Positions 24,851-32,035 of a DNA stretch of 37,722 bases are shown piece by piece. A program made the position numbers and the translations under genes. Every line of letters starts with the position of its first letter. Position 1 is the first letter of the stretch. The notes beneath the pieces were generated by a model, which made no database searches, had not been told where the DNA came from, and saw only the letters and a list, made by a program, of their open reading frames with translations. The stretch is from the IMG/VR virus record IMGVR_UViG_3300005613_000193, positions 1-37,722 of that record. The stretch is one strand, 5' to 3'. Origin of the DNA: a virus.

Positions 24851-25285
24851 TTAATCTTTCTGAACAATCGAATCTTTTGGATTATCTTTTAGAAGCTTTT
24901 TAACGCTATCGATAGATAGCTTTTCTTCCGATGAGTCTTTACCCCATTGAGCTTTCTTTTCTTGATGAGCAAGCCATTCGTCATCATAGCGAAAAAGATT
25001 CTCCTTTCCGAAGGTTGCATTCACGCCAGATTCCTTGTCATAAAAGCTAAGGTCAGATATCTTAGCTGACATTAGTTCCCTTGCTAACTGGTAAGATTCT
25101 TTAAATTCTGGGTGCAATTTACATATGTCTAAAAGCCATTGTCTGGTCTTTTTATACTTTCTACAAAACTTAGCAAAATGGATAGATTTATTGTTTTCTG
25201 CAAAGTCTATTAACTCATCACCTAACTTTTCTAATACATCAGGTGTAAACTTCATGGCATACTTGTTGCCCTTAGCTGCAGCCAT
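24851..25285 (-). CDS. Terminase small subunit
   Basis: 144 aa, near the 162 aa of P22 gp3. It starts AAAKGNKYAMKF, a typical opening of small terminases. An HTH-like segment follows at about 35-60 (SIHFAKFCRKYKKTRQWLL), then central helices (KESYQLARELMSAKISDL) for ring assembly and a charged tail that could bind the large subunit. It is the first gene of the late minus-strand cluster. In P22-like phages the pac site lies inside this gene; I cannot locate it here. Confidence 0.8.
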   Translation of the reverse strand: MAAAKGNKYAMKFTPDVLEKLGDELIDFAENNKSIHFAKFCRKYKKTRQWLLDICKLHPEFKESYQLARELMSAKISDLSFYDKESGVNATFGKENLFRYDDEWLAHQEKKAQWGKDSSEEKLSIDSVKKLLKDNPKDSIVQKD

Positions 25286-25362
25286 CTATCAACTCTTTAT
25301 TTTAATTAAAACCTCATCTTAGTAAAGATCAGCTAAATAAACAAGAATAAAGTTAAAAACAT

Positions 25363-25416
25363 TGTAGTGCAAAAGTGTTTTAGTGTATGATAATGTATAT
25401 CTCAAATAGTTGAGGT
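25363..25416 (+). promoter_or_regulatory. Early promoter A with start-site hairpin
   Basis: TTGTAG, a 17-bp spacer and TATGAT (25386-25391) form a sigma70-like promoter. The predicted start falls on ATCTCA-AATAGT-TGAGGT (25399-25416), a 6-bp RNA hairpin with one U-G pair. The core AGTGTATGATAATG then TATATCTCA is 22/23 identical to promoter C. It drives the cluster from 25439. Confidence 0.7.
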
Positions 25417-25438
25417 TAACAAAAAGAGGGTATGAAAA

Positions 25439-25669
25439 ATGGAAAACTACCAACTAATAATTCTTGTAGGTACAAACATTGCTATTTTTATGGGGATGCT
25501 ATCAACAATAGTAACGTTTCATATTTATTCCAATAAACAAATAGCAGAGTCAAGAAGAGATTTGGCAGCTTCAAATAAAGAATTTAATGAAAAAATTTAT
25601 GCATTGAATGAGAAAAGCCGTAGTTATAAAAATGTGGGACGACCAAAAGGAGCGAAGAACAAAAAATGA
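25439..25669 (+). CDS. Membrane-anchored protein with basic AT-hook-like end
   Basis: 76 aa. Residues 5-28 form a transmembrane helix (LIILVGTNIAIFMGMLSTIV). A helical charged stalk follows (ESRRDLAASNKEFNEKIYAL). The C-terminus is VGRPKGAKNKK, a GRPKG core similar to AT-hooks that bind the minor groove of AT-rich DNA. This suggests a protein that could tether DNA to the membrane. It is the first gene after promoter A and overlaps the RHH gene by 4 bp (ATGA). Confidence 0.6.
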   Translation: MENYQLIILVGTNIAIFMGMLSTIVTFHIYSNKQIAESRRDLAASNKEFNEKIYALNEKSRSYKNVGRPKGAKNKK

Positions 25670-25830
25670 AAGATAAAAAGACCAAGCGAGTATCTGTATA
25701 CCTAACCGATATAGAACATAGCAAAGTAAAGGCTGAATGCGCCAAGAAGCGCATAACCATAACGAAAGCTATAAGGTTTTCGTTGATAGAATATATTGAT
25801 AAGATAGCTAAGGAGAATAAAAATGGATGA
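25666..25830 (+). CDS. Small ribbon-helix-helix-like regulator
   Basis: 54 aa, starting in the stop of the upstream gene (ATGA). KRVSVYLTDIEHSKVKAECA then KRITITKAIRFSLIEYI shows the strand-helix-helix layout of RHH repressors. It is a second RHH protein in the genome, besides 21806-21988. As it lies early in an operon with repeated promoters, it is a candidate regulator of them. Confidence 0.6.
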   Translation: MKDKKTKRVSVYLTDIEHSKVKAECAKKRITITKAIRFSLIEYIDKIAKENKNG

Positions 25831-25912
25831 GTTCGAGTTCCTAAAGCCCGTCTTTGTGATGGTGCTAGGTATTTTAATAGGCAGATTCTTAACTATAAGA
25901 AAGGAGAAATAA
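25823..25912 (+). CDS. 29-aa single-TM microprotein
   Basis: It overlaps the RHH gene by 8 bp. MDEFEFLKPVFVMVLGILIG then RFLTIRKEK gives an acidic N-terminus, one hydrophobic helix and a basic end, consistent with a small inner-membrane peptide. A ribosome site is weak (AAGGAG is 18 nt back), so it is probably coupled to the upstream gene. The next gene's Shine-Dalgarno lies inside its last codons. Confidence 0.45.
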   Translation: MDEFEFLKPVFVMVLGILIGRFLTIRKEK

Positions 25913-25914
25913 AA

Positions 25915-26361
25915 TTGGAATGTGAATATTGTAACAATGAAATGAATAAAATGTTTAAAAGGTCATCATTAATGTTTTGCATATTCTGTTATTTAGACAA
26001 CAGAAATATATTAACAGATAGATATCGATATATTTGCAATTCAATAATATATGATAAAAAGACAACCCAAGATTTGGCTTTAGAATTGAATATATCTCGT
26101 GAAAGAGTAAGCCAAATTATACGTAAGTCTTTGAGAATTATTAATCATAGAAATAAATTACACAAAGAAGGTGAATTAAGAAATATAGATTTTGGCAAAA
26201 ATAATACAAGAATCCAAAAGGCTTTAGATAGATTAAAAATAAACACCATAGATGAACTAATGAAGTATCCCGCAAATGAATTTTTAAAATGTAGAAATCT
26301 AGGTGTTGAATCAATAAAAGATATTTTAAATTTTAAATGGGAGACAGAAAATGAACTATGA
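25915..26361 (+). CDS. Zinc-ribbon, sigma-4 and alpha-CTD-like transcription factor
   Basis: 148 aa with a TTG start; AAGGAG lies 8 nt upstream. C3, C6, C22 and C25 form a zinc-ribbon-like pair. Residues 50-77 (TTQDLALELNISRERVSQII) match region 4 of sigma factors, including the RERV turn. Residues 103-141 (LKINTIDELMKYPANEFLKC then RNLGVESIKDILN) match the helix-hairpin-helix domain of RNA polymerase alpha-CTD, with the NLG/S core kept. Each part is known to bind promoter DNA or the polymerase. Together they suggest a phage factor that redirects host transcription, perhaps from early to late genes. Its target is unknown. Confidence 0.75.
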   Translation: MECEYCNNEMNKMFKRSSLMFCIFCYLDNRNILTDRYRYICNSIIYDKKTTQDLALELNISRERVSQIIRKSLRIINHRNKLHKEGELRNIDFGKNNTRIQKALDRLKINTIDELMKYPANEFLKCRNLGVESIKDILNFKWETENEL

Positions 26362-26629
26362 TTTTGCAATGACCGTGATTGTTGAGAATCTGTATAACTC
26401 TGAGAATGATATAAATAGAGAGCTGTTGCATGAGGCAGTCAAATATTTAGTTGAAAACACAGATTGTAAAGATACCGCCTTAGAATATCTTGAAGAGGGC
26501 GACTTTACATACTATGAAAGTGATTTAAATATTAGTCACACAAAGCAAGCAAAAGAAAAGGCAATGAATGCTTTTTTAGATGCTCAAGATAAAGCAAATC
26601 AATACTTTATAAAAGGATTAGAAGAATGA
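26351..26629 (+). CDS. Hypothetical acidic protein
   Basis: 92 aa, overlapping the upstream gene by 11 bp. Helical, acidic, with LYNSENDINRELLHEAVKYL and a C-terminal EKAMNAFLDAQDKANQYF. No membrane or zinc motif. Its context is an early operon between a transcription-factor-like gene and an envelope protein. Function not recognised. Confidence 0.55.
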   Translation: MNYDFAMTVIVENLYNSENDINRELLHEAVKYLVENTDCKDTALEYLEEGDFTYYESDLNISHTKQAKEKAMNAFLDAQDKANQYFIKGLEE

Positions 26630-27087
26630 AAAAGATAATATTTTTAGTGTTAGCAAGTTGTGCTTGTTTTTGTTACGAGAAAGAAGAAAAACTACCATTA
26701 GCACAAAGCTATAGATATGTTGGATTAGATGTACCGTTATACTTTATACCTGGCGTTTGTGTCGGTGAAAAAATAAAGCTAAGCGATACAGATTCTGGTG
26801 ACTATTCCATTGGAGCACATATTAATCCATGGTTAGTACAAGTCTATGGATCAGTTAAGAGAGACTATTATTATAAGAAAAACATGTATGTTGGATCAGG
26901 CATATTTGCTGGATTCGTGAAATATAATGCTTATGATAAAGTCATATTTGCTTTTGCCCCTGTCATTTGTCACGGCTGGGAACATGGAGACAGCTTTTCT
27001 GAGATAAATGTTTACTGTCCAAGCTTTTCGACTGCTGGGGCTGTGTACAAGCCTAACGTAACATATAAATTAGGGTTTAAATTTTAG
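26626..27087 (+). CDS. Exported outer-membrane-like protein
   Basis: 153 aa, starting in the upstream stop (ATGA). MKKIIFLVLASCACFCYEKE has a basic start, hydrophobic core and cysteines, consistent with a signal peptide or lipobox. The mature part alternates short beta strands (YSIGAHINPWLVQVYGSV, YVGSGIFAGFVKYN) with aromatic residues and ends KLGFKF. A terminal Phe is a common outer-membrane targeting signal. It resembles short surface proteins of intracellular bacteria by eye, which I could not test. It is likely a non-essential host-interaction gene such as superinfection exclusion or surface modification. Confidence 0.55.
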   Translation: MKKIIFLVLASCACFCYEKEEKLPLAQSYRYVGLDVPLYFIPGVCVGEKIKLSDTDSGDYSIGAHINPWLVQVYGSVKRDYYYKKNMYVGSGIFAGFVKYNAYDKVIFAFAPVICHGWEHGDSFSEINVYCPSFSTAGAVYKPNVTYKLGFKF

Positions 27088-27140
27088 TTGTTAAAAATAG
27101 TGTAAAAGTGTAAAATAAGTGTATCTCAAGCAATTGGGAT
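27088..27140 (+). promoter_or_regulatory. Early promoter B with start-site hairpin
   Basis: TTGTTA (27088-27093), a 17-bp spacer and TAAAAT (27111-27116). The expected start lies at ATCTCA-AGCAAT-TGGGAT (27123-27140), again a 6-bp hairpin with one U-G pair, at a different position from copy A. It shares AGTGTAAAATAA and TATCTCA with copies A and C. It drives the ERF and YqaJ recombination genes. Confidence 0.7.
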
Positions 27141-27162
27141 GCACATAACAAATGGAGAAAAA

Positions 27163-27723
27163 ATGAAAAGTTTTAAGAAAAAGTTAATAGACGCAAGAAA
27201 AGAAATGAATAATCCTGCAAGAGGCGGGGTTGATGCATTTAAGAAACGTAAGTACGTAACGCTTCAAGATTTATATGACGCTGTACTGCCTGCGTTGCTT
27301 GATGAAGGTTTAATCTTAACTAATACTAAAGAAATTAGAGATGAAAAGCTAACGTTAGTAACTAAGATAGAAGATTGTGACAGCGCGGAGTTTATTGAAA
27401 CAATAGCTGTGCTAAATAGCGATCTTAAGATTCAAGAGCAAGGTTCCGAGTTAACCTACCATTCAAGATATAATCTAGGCTGCTTATTATCGATTAGAAC
27501 AGATTTCGATGATGACGGTGCTAGCGCTAATAAGCCAAAAGATCTTTCAAAGAAGATTCTGCAGGTAAGAACATTGTTAGCTAAGCTAGACCCAGAAAAG
27601 AGAGAGTATATTGAAGCTAAGATAGGCAACATTCAACTTGCTGATGAAAAGAAGCTTGATGAAATTATAAAGTATTTAGAATCTGAAATACGCAAATCAA
27701 TAGGGGTATCAAATGGCAATTAG
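27163..27723 (+). CDS. erf: ERF-family single-strand annealing protein
   Basis: 186 aa from ATG 27163 with GGAG 5 nt upstream. It shows the family signature: KYVTLQDLYDAVLPALLDEG near the N-terminus, then GSELTYHSRYNLGCLLSI and a DFDDDGA acidic turn (about residues 95-130). ERF proteins anneal complementary single strands and, with a nuclease, drive recombination of linear phage DNA. P22 Erf is 204 aa. It overlaps the YqaJ gene by 11 bp, which fits a coupled annealase and exonuclease pair. Confidence 0.85.
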   Translation: MKSFKKKLIDARKEMNNPARGGVDAFKKRKYVTLQDLYDAVLPALLDEGLILTNTKEIRDEKLTLVTKIEDCDSAEFIETIAVLNSDLKIQEQGSELTYHSRYNLGCLLSIRTDFDDDGASANKPKDLSKKILQVRTLLAKLDPEKREYIEAKIGNIQLADEKKLDEIIKYLESEIRKSIGVSNGN

Positions 27724-28594
27724 ATTAGATTTATCTCAGTCGACTTCTGAATGGCGTTCATGGAGAAAAACTCGTCTTGGTGGAACAGACACGGCTAAAA
27801 TACTCGAGCAATCACCATATGGAACACCTTATAGTTGTTACATGGAAAAGACTACAGACGTAGAGATTCCAGATAACAAATGGATGAAAAGAGGTCGAGA
27901 GCTTGAGCCAGTTGCAAGAAGCTGTTTGATGGGCTTACACAAAGTTTTATTAGAGCCAGCTTGTTTTGACTCAAGCGAGTATCCATTTATGAGTGCCTCG
28001 CTTGATGCGGTTACTAGAAACAATAAGATGGCTTTTGAAATTAAGTGCTTAAGCTTAAAGAATACTCAAGAAGTTATCTCTTCTGGAATAGTCCCACAAC
28101 ATTATTACATCCAGGTACAAAAGCAAATGTTAGTGCTTGGCTTAGATAAGATGGGCATATTCTTTTACTATGATGAAGATACCAATATTTTGATCAATGT
28201 TGACAAAGATAAAGAGCTTCACAAAGAGATAATTGAGAAAGAGACTTTGTTTTGGAATAATTTAGTTAGTGAGATTCCACCTAAAAAGTCAAAGAAAGAT
28301 GAGGTTAAAGTCTATAATGACATTGAAGATTTTGAATTTATTAAAGAGGCTCAGATGTATAAAGAGCTATGCGACCAAATAAAGGAGCTAGAATCGATTA
28401 AGAAAGAAAGCCATGATAGATTGCTTGCCTTAGCTGATAAGAAGGAATATAAAGGCTATGGAATAACAATCAGCAAGACTGTTTCAAACGTTGTCAATTA
28501 CAAAGATCTATTTAAAAAATTAAACTTAGACGAAAAGACGTTGAATAAATATACTAATGAACGAGTAAGTTGGAAAATTAACGTTTCTAATTAA
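27713..28594 (+). CDS. YqaJ/lambda-type exonuclease
   Basis: 293 aa. It shows the usual order of catalytic parts: RLGGTD (21-26), GRELEP (61-66), SASLDA with Asp98, and FEIKC with Glu109 and Lys111, followed by a QVQKQM helix with its Gln. This is a PD-(D/E)xK nuclease of the YqaJ family that degrades one strand from DNA ends so that the upstream ERF protein can anneal. C-terminal helices are long and charged. It is followed by a strong terminator. Confidence 0.88.
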   Translation: MAIRLDLSQSTSEWRSWRKTRLGGTDTAKILEQSPYGTPYSCYMEKTTDVEIPDNKWMKRGRELEPVARSCLMGLHKVLLEPACFDSSEYPFMSASLDAVTRNNKMAFEIKCLSLKNTQEVISSGIVPQHYYIQVQKQMLVLGLDKMGIFFYYDEDTNILINVDKDKELHKEIIEKETLFWNNLVSEIPPKKSKKDEVKVYNDIEDFEFIKEAQMYKELCDQIKELESIKKESHDRLLALADKKEYKGYGITISKTVSNVVNYKDLFKKLNLDEKTLNKYTNERVSWKINVSN

Positions 28595-28614
28595 TTTTCA
28601 TTTTTTCACTCCAT

Positions 28615-28646
28615 AAGGGTTGCCTGAAATGGTAGCCCTTTTTTTT
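28615..28646 (+). terminator. Strong Rho-independent terminator
   Basis: AAGGGTTGC and GTAGCCCTT form a 9-bp stem with two G-U pairs and an 8-nt loop, followed by six more T after the stem. It ends the ERF-YqaJ operon. Confidence 0.85.
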
Positions 28647-28727
28647 GCTTAATCATTCAAATAATCTTTTGTATAAAATCCAAATTTTAATTACAATGGT
28701 ATGCAAATACCTTACCACAGGATTTGT

Positions 28728-29519
28728 ATGAAAAATTCAGTTGTAGAAGTCATTGATAACGATCTTTATATGGGATCATGGCAGTTAAGCCAAGTTTTTG
28801 AAGTTGAACATAGAAGTTTTAGAAGAATTATTGATAAATACATGAAACAGATCGTTGAAGTTGGAGAAATAGAGCTAAAAGAACGAACTTCTTATTGCAA
28901 TTCAATGGTAATAAGAAATGGAAAAAAGAAACAAAAAAAGAGTCCTCCAATTAAAGAATATTTGCTAAACGAACCGCAAGCAACGTTTGTTGTTCTTTTG
29001 TTAAAAGGAAAATATAAAACTGATAAAGTTTCTTTGGTCGTTAAATTTAAACAACACATTGCTTCTCAATTTTTCAAGCAAAGAAAATTACTAACAAAAC
29101 TTTTAGCTCAAAAACAAAACGCTGAGTGGTTACAAGCTAGAGAACAAGGCAAGATAGACAGATGCTATTGTACTGATGAGATTAAGGCTTTTGTTGAATA
29201 TGCAATAAAGCAAGGATCTAAAAACGCAAGAAAATATTATATAATCATATCGAAGATGGAAAATAAGACATTGTTTAATTTTGACTTTCTATCTCAAAAG
29301 TTTCCCAATATTAGAGACATTGCAACAAGGCAACAACTCTCAACGCTTGAAGCTGCTGATAGAATCATTGCTAAAGCTATCAAAGATGGCATGGAACAGG
29401 GATTACATTATAAAGAGATATATAAGAAGGCTAAAGATAATTTAGATCAGTTCTCGCAAATTATTGGCAAAACTCCATTACAAGTGATATATCAGAAAAG
29501 CCCTCTAATGCTAAATTAA
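28728..29519 (+). CDS. Rha-type phage regulatory protein
   Basis: 263 aa from ATG 28728, chosen for AGGA 5 nt upstream over an ATG at 28701. The N-terminal domain holds DNDLYMGSWQLSQVFEVEHR, FRRIIDKY, NEPQATFVVLLLKGKY and VVKFKQHIASQFF, the order found in Rha regulators. The C-terminal half is helical and basic and may be a second DNA-binding or oligomerisation domain. Rha proteins alter phage growth in certain hosts. The gene stands alone between two terminators. Confidence 0.75.
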   Translation: MKNSVVEVIDNDLYMGSWQLSQVFEVEHRSFRRIIDKYMKQIVEVGEIELKERTSYCNSMVIRNGKKKQKKSPPIKEYLLNEPQATFVVLLLKGKYKTDKVSLVVKFKQHIASQFFKQRKLLTKLLAQKQNAEWLQAREQGKIDRCYCTDEIKAFVEYAIKQGSKNARKYYIIISKMENKTLFNFDFLSQKFPNIRDIATRQQLSTLEAADRIIAKAIKDGMEQGLHYKEIYKKAKDNLDQFSQIIGKTPLQVIYQKSPLMLN

Positions 29520-29548
29520 AAAAAGAGCCATCCGAAGACAGCTCTCTC
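29520..29548. terminator. Bidirectional terminator after Rha gene
   Basis: AGAGC (29524-29528) and GCTCT (29541-29545) enclose a 12-nt loop. The seven-A run before it becomes a U-run on the minus strand, and a weaker T-rich run follows on the plus strand. Confidence 0.6.
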
Positions 29549-29677
29549 ATTTTAAACAAAACTTCTTTCTATGAGCACTCATGTGCTAACCTAACCTTAC
29601 TAGATCTGTAGATTTATTAAAATAAAATAAAGATATATCTAAGCCTTTTCAAATAAACAATTGATGCTAAAAAAGAT

Positions 29678-29706
29678 AAGAGCCTCTTTTTTACGGAGGC
29701 TCTTTT
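29678..29706. terminator. Strong bidirectional terminator
   Basis: AAGAGCCTC and GAGGCTCTT form a perfect 9-bp stem with a 9-nt loop and T/A tracts on both sides. It insulates the replication gene from the Rha gene. Confidence 0.8.
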
Positions 29707-29733
29707 AATTTGAAATAATTTCTTTGATTAAAA

Positions 29734-29819
29734 TAATACTTAGTATTAAATTAAACTTTACTTTCTATTTGTGGTTACTTAGAAAGTAAAAAAATTACTC
29801 ATATTCCCAATAATATGAG
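29734..29819. promoter_or_regulatory. Three stacked dyads upstream of replication gene
   Basis: TAATACT-T-AGTATTA (29734-29748), TTACTTTCT and AGAAAGTAA around a 14-nt gap (29758-29789), and CTCATATT-CCCAAT-AATATGAG (29798-29819) are perfect inverted repeats. They fall between a terminator and the replication initiator, where promoters, operators or an antisense control RNA are expected. No other gene lies in 29520-29929. Confidence 0.6.
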
Positions 29820-29929
29820 CAAAAGAATAATGTAAATCGTTCTTTATTTAAAGTACAAACATTATTTTAATTTTGCACTTAGGGCATATGAGGTTAATAA
29901 ACAAGTTAACACATAGCCACGGAGGCAAT

Positions 29930-30886
29930 ATGTCAGAATCAAAAAAATATAATTTAAGTTCAATACATCATTCTTTTGATATATCACTAGCAGAAGAGTA
30001 CGGAATAGAAGAAGCTATTTTAATACATCATTTACAGCATTGGATCTCATTAAATAATAGAAAAGGTAAGAATATAATAAATGGTAAGACATGGTCTTAT
30101 CAGACTACTCAAAGTATTGCAGATCATTTCCCATATTTAAGTTCTGATAAGATTAGAGACATTTTACATAAACTAGAGAATGGACAAGCTAGAAGAGGGA
30201 AACACAAGGCCTTTGAACCTGTAATAATAAAAGGAAACTTTAATAAGCTAAAGATTGACAAAACTATTTGGTTTGCATTTATTGATGAAGATAGATTTTT
30301 ACCAAATATTTCAAAAAAAGATTACGAAAGGGTTAAAACCCATACGTCTGGGTATAAACCCAATCGAGATGGGTATAAACCCAAAGCAATACCAGATCCT
30401 AAAACGTCAGATACTAAAAATACAGATATAAAAGGAACGTTAAAAGGAGAGGAATCGCCCTTACCTAAATCGGTAAGTGAAGAAAAGAAAGAGGAAGTAG
30501 CCGGGATAATGGACTTTGCTAAAGATAATTCTTTAAACGTCTCAAGAGACGATATAAAGAAATGGCTGAGAAAATATGGGGGCGAGATGGTTTTAAGCTC
30601 TTTAAGGCTAGCTCTAAAGTCAAAGAGACCTATTGACAATCATGCTGGATGGTTAGAAACTGCTTTGAAGAATGATTGGGCTAAATTAGCAAGTAACATT
30701 CCAACAAACAGAGACTACATCAAAGGCTTAGTAAAAAAACACAATCTTAACGAGATAAGAGTTTTAAAAAACTACCTAACAATAGATGCTTTAGGTTATG
30801 AAGTATACTTTAATGCTTCACCTGAAACTTTTAAACGCACAATATTGAAAAAGTTTGAAATAATCTACCCAAACAAAGGTTTTTAG
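29930..30886 (+). CDS. Replication initiator with winged-helix-like N-terminus
   Basis: 318 aa from ATG 29930 with GGAGG 4 nt upstream; an in-frame upstream start lacks a site. Residues 8-110 (IHHSFDISLAEEYGIEEAIL, WSYQTTQSIADHFPYLSSDK) are typical of phage replication initiators. The linker at about 130-175 is polar and is encoded by iterons. The C-terminal part is helical (YIKGLVKKHNLNEIRVLKNY). As in lambda O, the protein probably binds the repeats in its own gene and recruits the host helicase. No helicase or polymerase gene is present. Confidence 0.75.
   Translation: MSESKKYNLSSIHHSFDISLAEEYGIEEAILIHHLQHWISLNNRKGKNIINGKTWSYQTTQSIADHFPYLSSDKIRDILHKLENGQARRGKHKAFEPVIIKGNFNKLKIDKTIWFAFIDEDRFLPNISKKDYERVKTHTSGYKPNRDGYKPKAIPDPKTSDTKNTDIKGTLKGEESPLPKSVSEEKKEEVAGIMDFAKDNSLNVSRDDIKKWLRKYGGEMVLSSLRLALKSKRPIDNHAGWLETALKNDWAKLASNIPTNRDYIKGLVKKHNLNEIRVLKNYLTIDALGYEVYFNASPETFKRTILKKFEIIYPNKGF
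30329..30383 (+). repeat. Iterons inside replication gene (probable origin)
   Basis: Three palindromic units, GGGTTAAAACCC (30330-30341), TGGGTATAAACCCA (30349-30362) and the same again (30370-30383), recur every 20-21 bp, so all face the same side of the helix. An AT-rich stretch follows. The arrangement parallels the lambda origin inside gene O. Confidence 0.75.
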
Positions 30887-30888
30887 CC

Positions 30889-31014
30889 ATGAATAAAAAA
30901 GACCAAACAGACGAACAAAGAGAGCTTGTGTGGCAGAAACTGCAAGAGGAACAACGCAAACAAACATGTGCTTATATCTTAGCGCTATCTAAGCAAGAAC
31001 TACCAGAGTTTTAA
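30889..31014 (+). CDS. 41-aa small charged protein
   Basis: It starts 2 bp after the replication gene stop. MNKKDQTDEQRELVWQKLQE then EQRKQTCAYILALSKQELPEF is helical and charged. No ribosome site of note, so expression probably depends on the upstream gene. It could be a helicase-loader-like helper only by position; no motif supports this. Confidence 0.4.
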   Translation: MNKKDQTDEQRELVWQKLQEEQRKQTCAYILALSKQELPEF

Positions 31015-31085
31015 AAAAATAACTTTTATGTTTTAAAATATTTGTTACATCTGTTATATCTGAACTTTAACAAAAGAGGTATAAA

Positions 31086-31274
31086 ATGGATCAATCTTTG
31101 AGACAAGAAAAGTTAATCGATAATATTTGCAAGTCAATGACTGAGATGATCAAGGAATTTCCTAAATGCTTAAAGTATACTAAACCAGCTAGAAGAAACC
31201 GGGTAAAATCTGTTGAACTTGAGAAAATGATGAAAGAGTGGCGCAAGTTAAGTACAGCATTAGGCTTTAAATAG
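31086..31274 (+). CDS. Small basic protein, histone-like style
   Basis: 62 aa with GAGG upstream. The C-terminal part, KPARRNRVKSVELEKMMKEW then RKLSTALGF, is basic and helical, similar in style to short phage proteins annotated as histone-like. It could bind nucleic acid. No fold can be assigned with certainty. Confidence 0.5.
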   Translation: MDQSLRQEKLIDNICKSMTEMIKEFPKCLKYTKPARRNRVKSVELEKMMKEWRKLSTALGFK

Positions 31275-31324
31275 GTTTTAAATAGGCTTAAAGGCTTTAA
31301 AATAAAAAATACGGGGAATTTGTC

Positions 31325-31510
31325 ATGATTAAGTTAAAAGTGCGTATAAAGGCAGAAAACAAAGGTTATTCACAAGAAGAGACGTTGGAAGATAATTTCA
31401 ATGTTTCAAAGACGAACCCTAAGCTTGAAGCTCTGGTTCAGAAAATAGTTGACGACTCAAAGCTTCAAAACATTGAAGATGTTATTGTTACAGCTAAATT
31501 TGAGTGGTAA
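31325..31510 (+). CDS. Small hypothetical protein
   Basis: 61 aa. A beta-hairpin-like start (MIKLKVRIKAENKGYSQEE) is followed by a helix (PKLEALVQKIVDDSK) and a final strand (VIVTAKFEW). The alternating pattern suggests a small alpha/beta fold. It abuts the next start with no gap, so both are co-translated. Function unknown. Confidence 0.5.
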   Translation: MIKLKVRIKAENKGYSQEETLEDNFNVSKTNPKLEALVQKIVDDSKLQNIEDVIVTAKFEW

Positions 31511-31771
31511 ATGGAAATAAAAATTATAGAATTCTTTCCAGATGACAGAGGCTTGAAGAAAGGTACTGTTGATTTCATGATTTCTCATACTCATGAAAAG
31601 TCTGAGACTTTTAGAAATATCGGCTTTTTTCAAAAAGAAAACAGATCATGGCTTAATATACCAGCCTTCAAAAGAAATGAAGAGTGGTTTCCAGTTTATG
31701 ATCGGCCTGGATTAAAAGAGTTATTAAAAGATGTTTTGAGCGAAGTGCATAAATATTTAGAGCAATATTAA
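31511..31771 (+). CDS. SpoVG-like small phage protein
   Basis: 86 aa, starting immediately after the upstream stop. KKGTVDFMIS, FRNIGFFQKENRSWLNIPAF and EWFPVYDRPGLKELLKDVL match the order of a small phage family related to the SpoVG fold, which binds nucleic acid. The match is by eye. The 3' end overlaps the convergent minus-strand gene by 4 bp. Confidence 0.5.
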   Translation: MEIKIIEFFPDDRGLKKGTVDFMISHTHEKSETFRNIGFFQKENRSWLNIPAFKRNEEWFPVYDRPGLKELLKDVLSEVHKYLEQY

Positions 31772-32016
31772 TTTATAACTCCGTCTAGATTTTCGTTTAT
31801 TAGCCTGATTAATTGTCTTTTATGCCGCCAAGCTTCAAAGACTATATACGGATATGTGATAGAGCTAAACTCTTTCTCATACAATCTCTGAAAGCCAAAA
31901 TAGTATTTATCTTGAGTAGAATTGTATTCAAAAGACATATCTTGGTTGTTAAAATGCTTTTTGATGCTACGTAGTTTTCTTCTTCTAAAGTATCTGGTGA
32001 TAAAGTTCTTTTTCAT
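31768..32016 (-). CDS. Basic hypothetical protein on opposite strand
   Basis: 82 aa with AAGGAG before ATG. The N-terminus is very basic (KKNFITRYFRRRKLRSIKKH). The rest has aromatic residues (DKYYFGFQRLYEKEFSSITY) and no membrane helix. It is the only minus-strand gene in the middle of the early block. It is divergent from the ncRNA candidate and rusA. Function unknown; a regulator is possible because of location and charge. Confidence 0.55.
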   Translation of the reverse strand: MKKNFITRYFRRRKLRSIKKHFNNQDMSFEYNSTQDKYYFGFQRLYEKEFSSITYPYIVFEAWRHKRQLIRLINENLDGVIN

Positions 32017-32035
32017 TAAAACTCCTTTTATTTTA

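Noticed and set aside
28701-28727. Upstream start for the Rha gene
   Set aside because: The ATG at 28701 has no ribosome site, whereas ATG 28728 has AGGA at the right distance.
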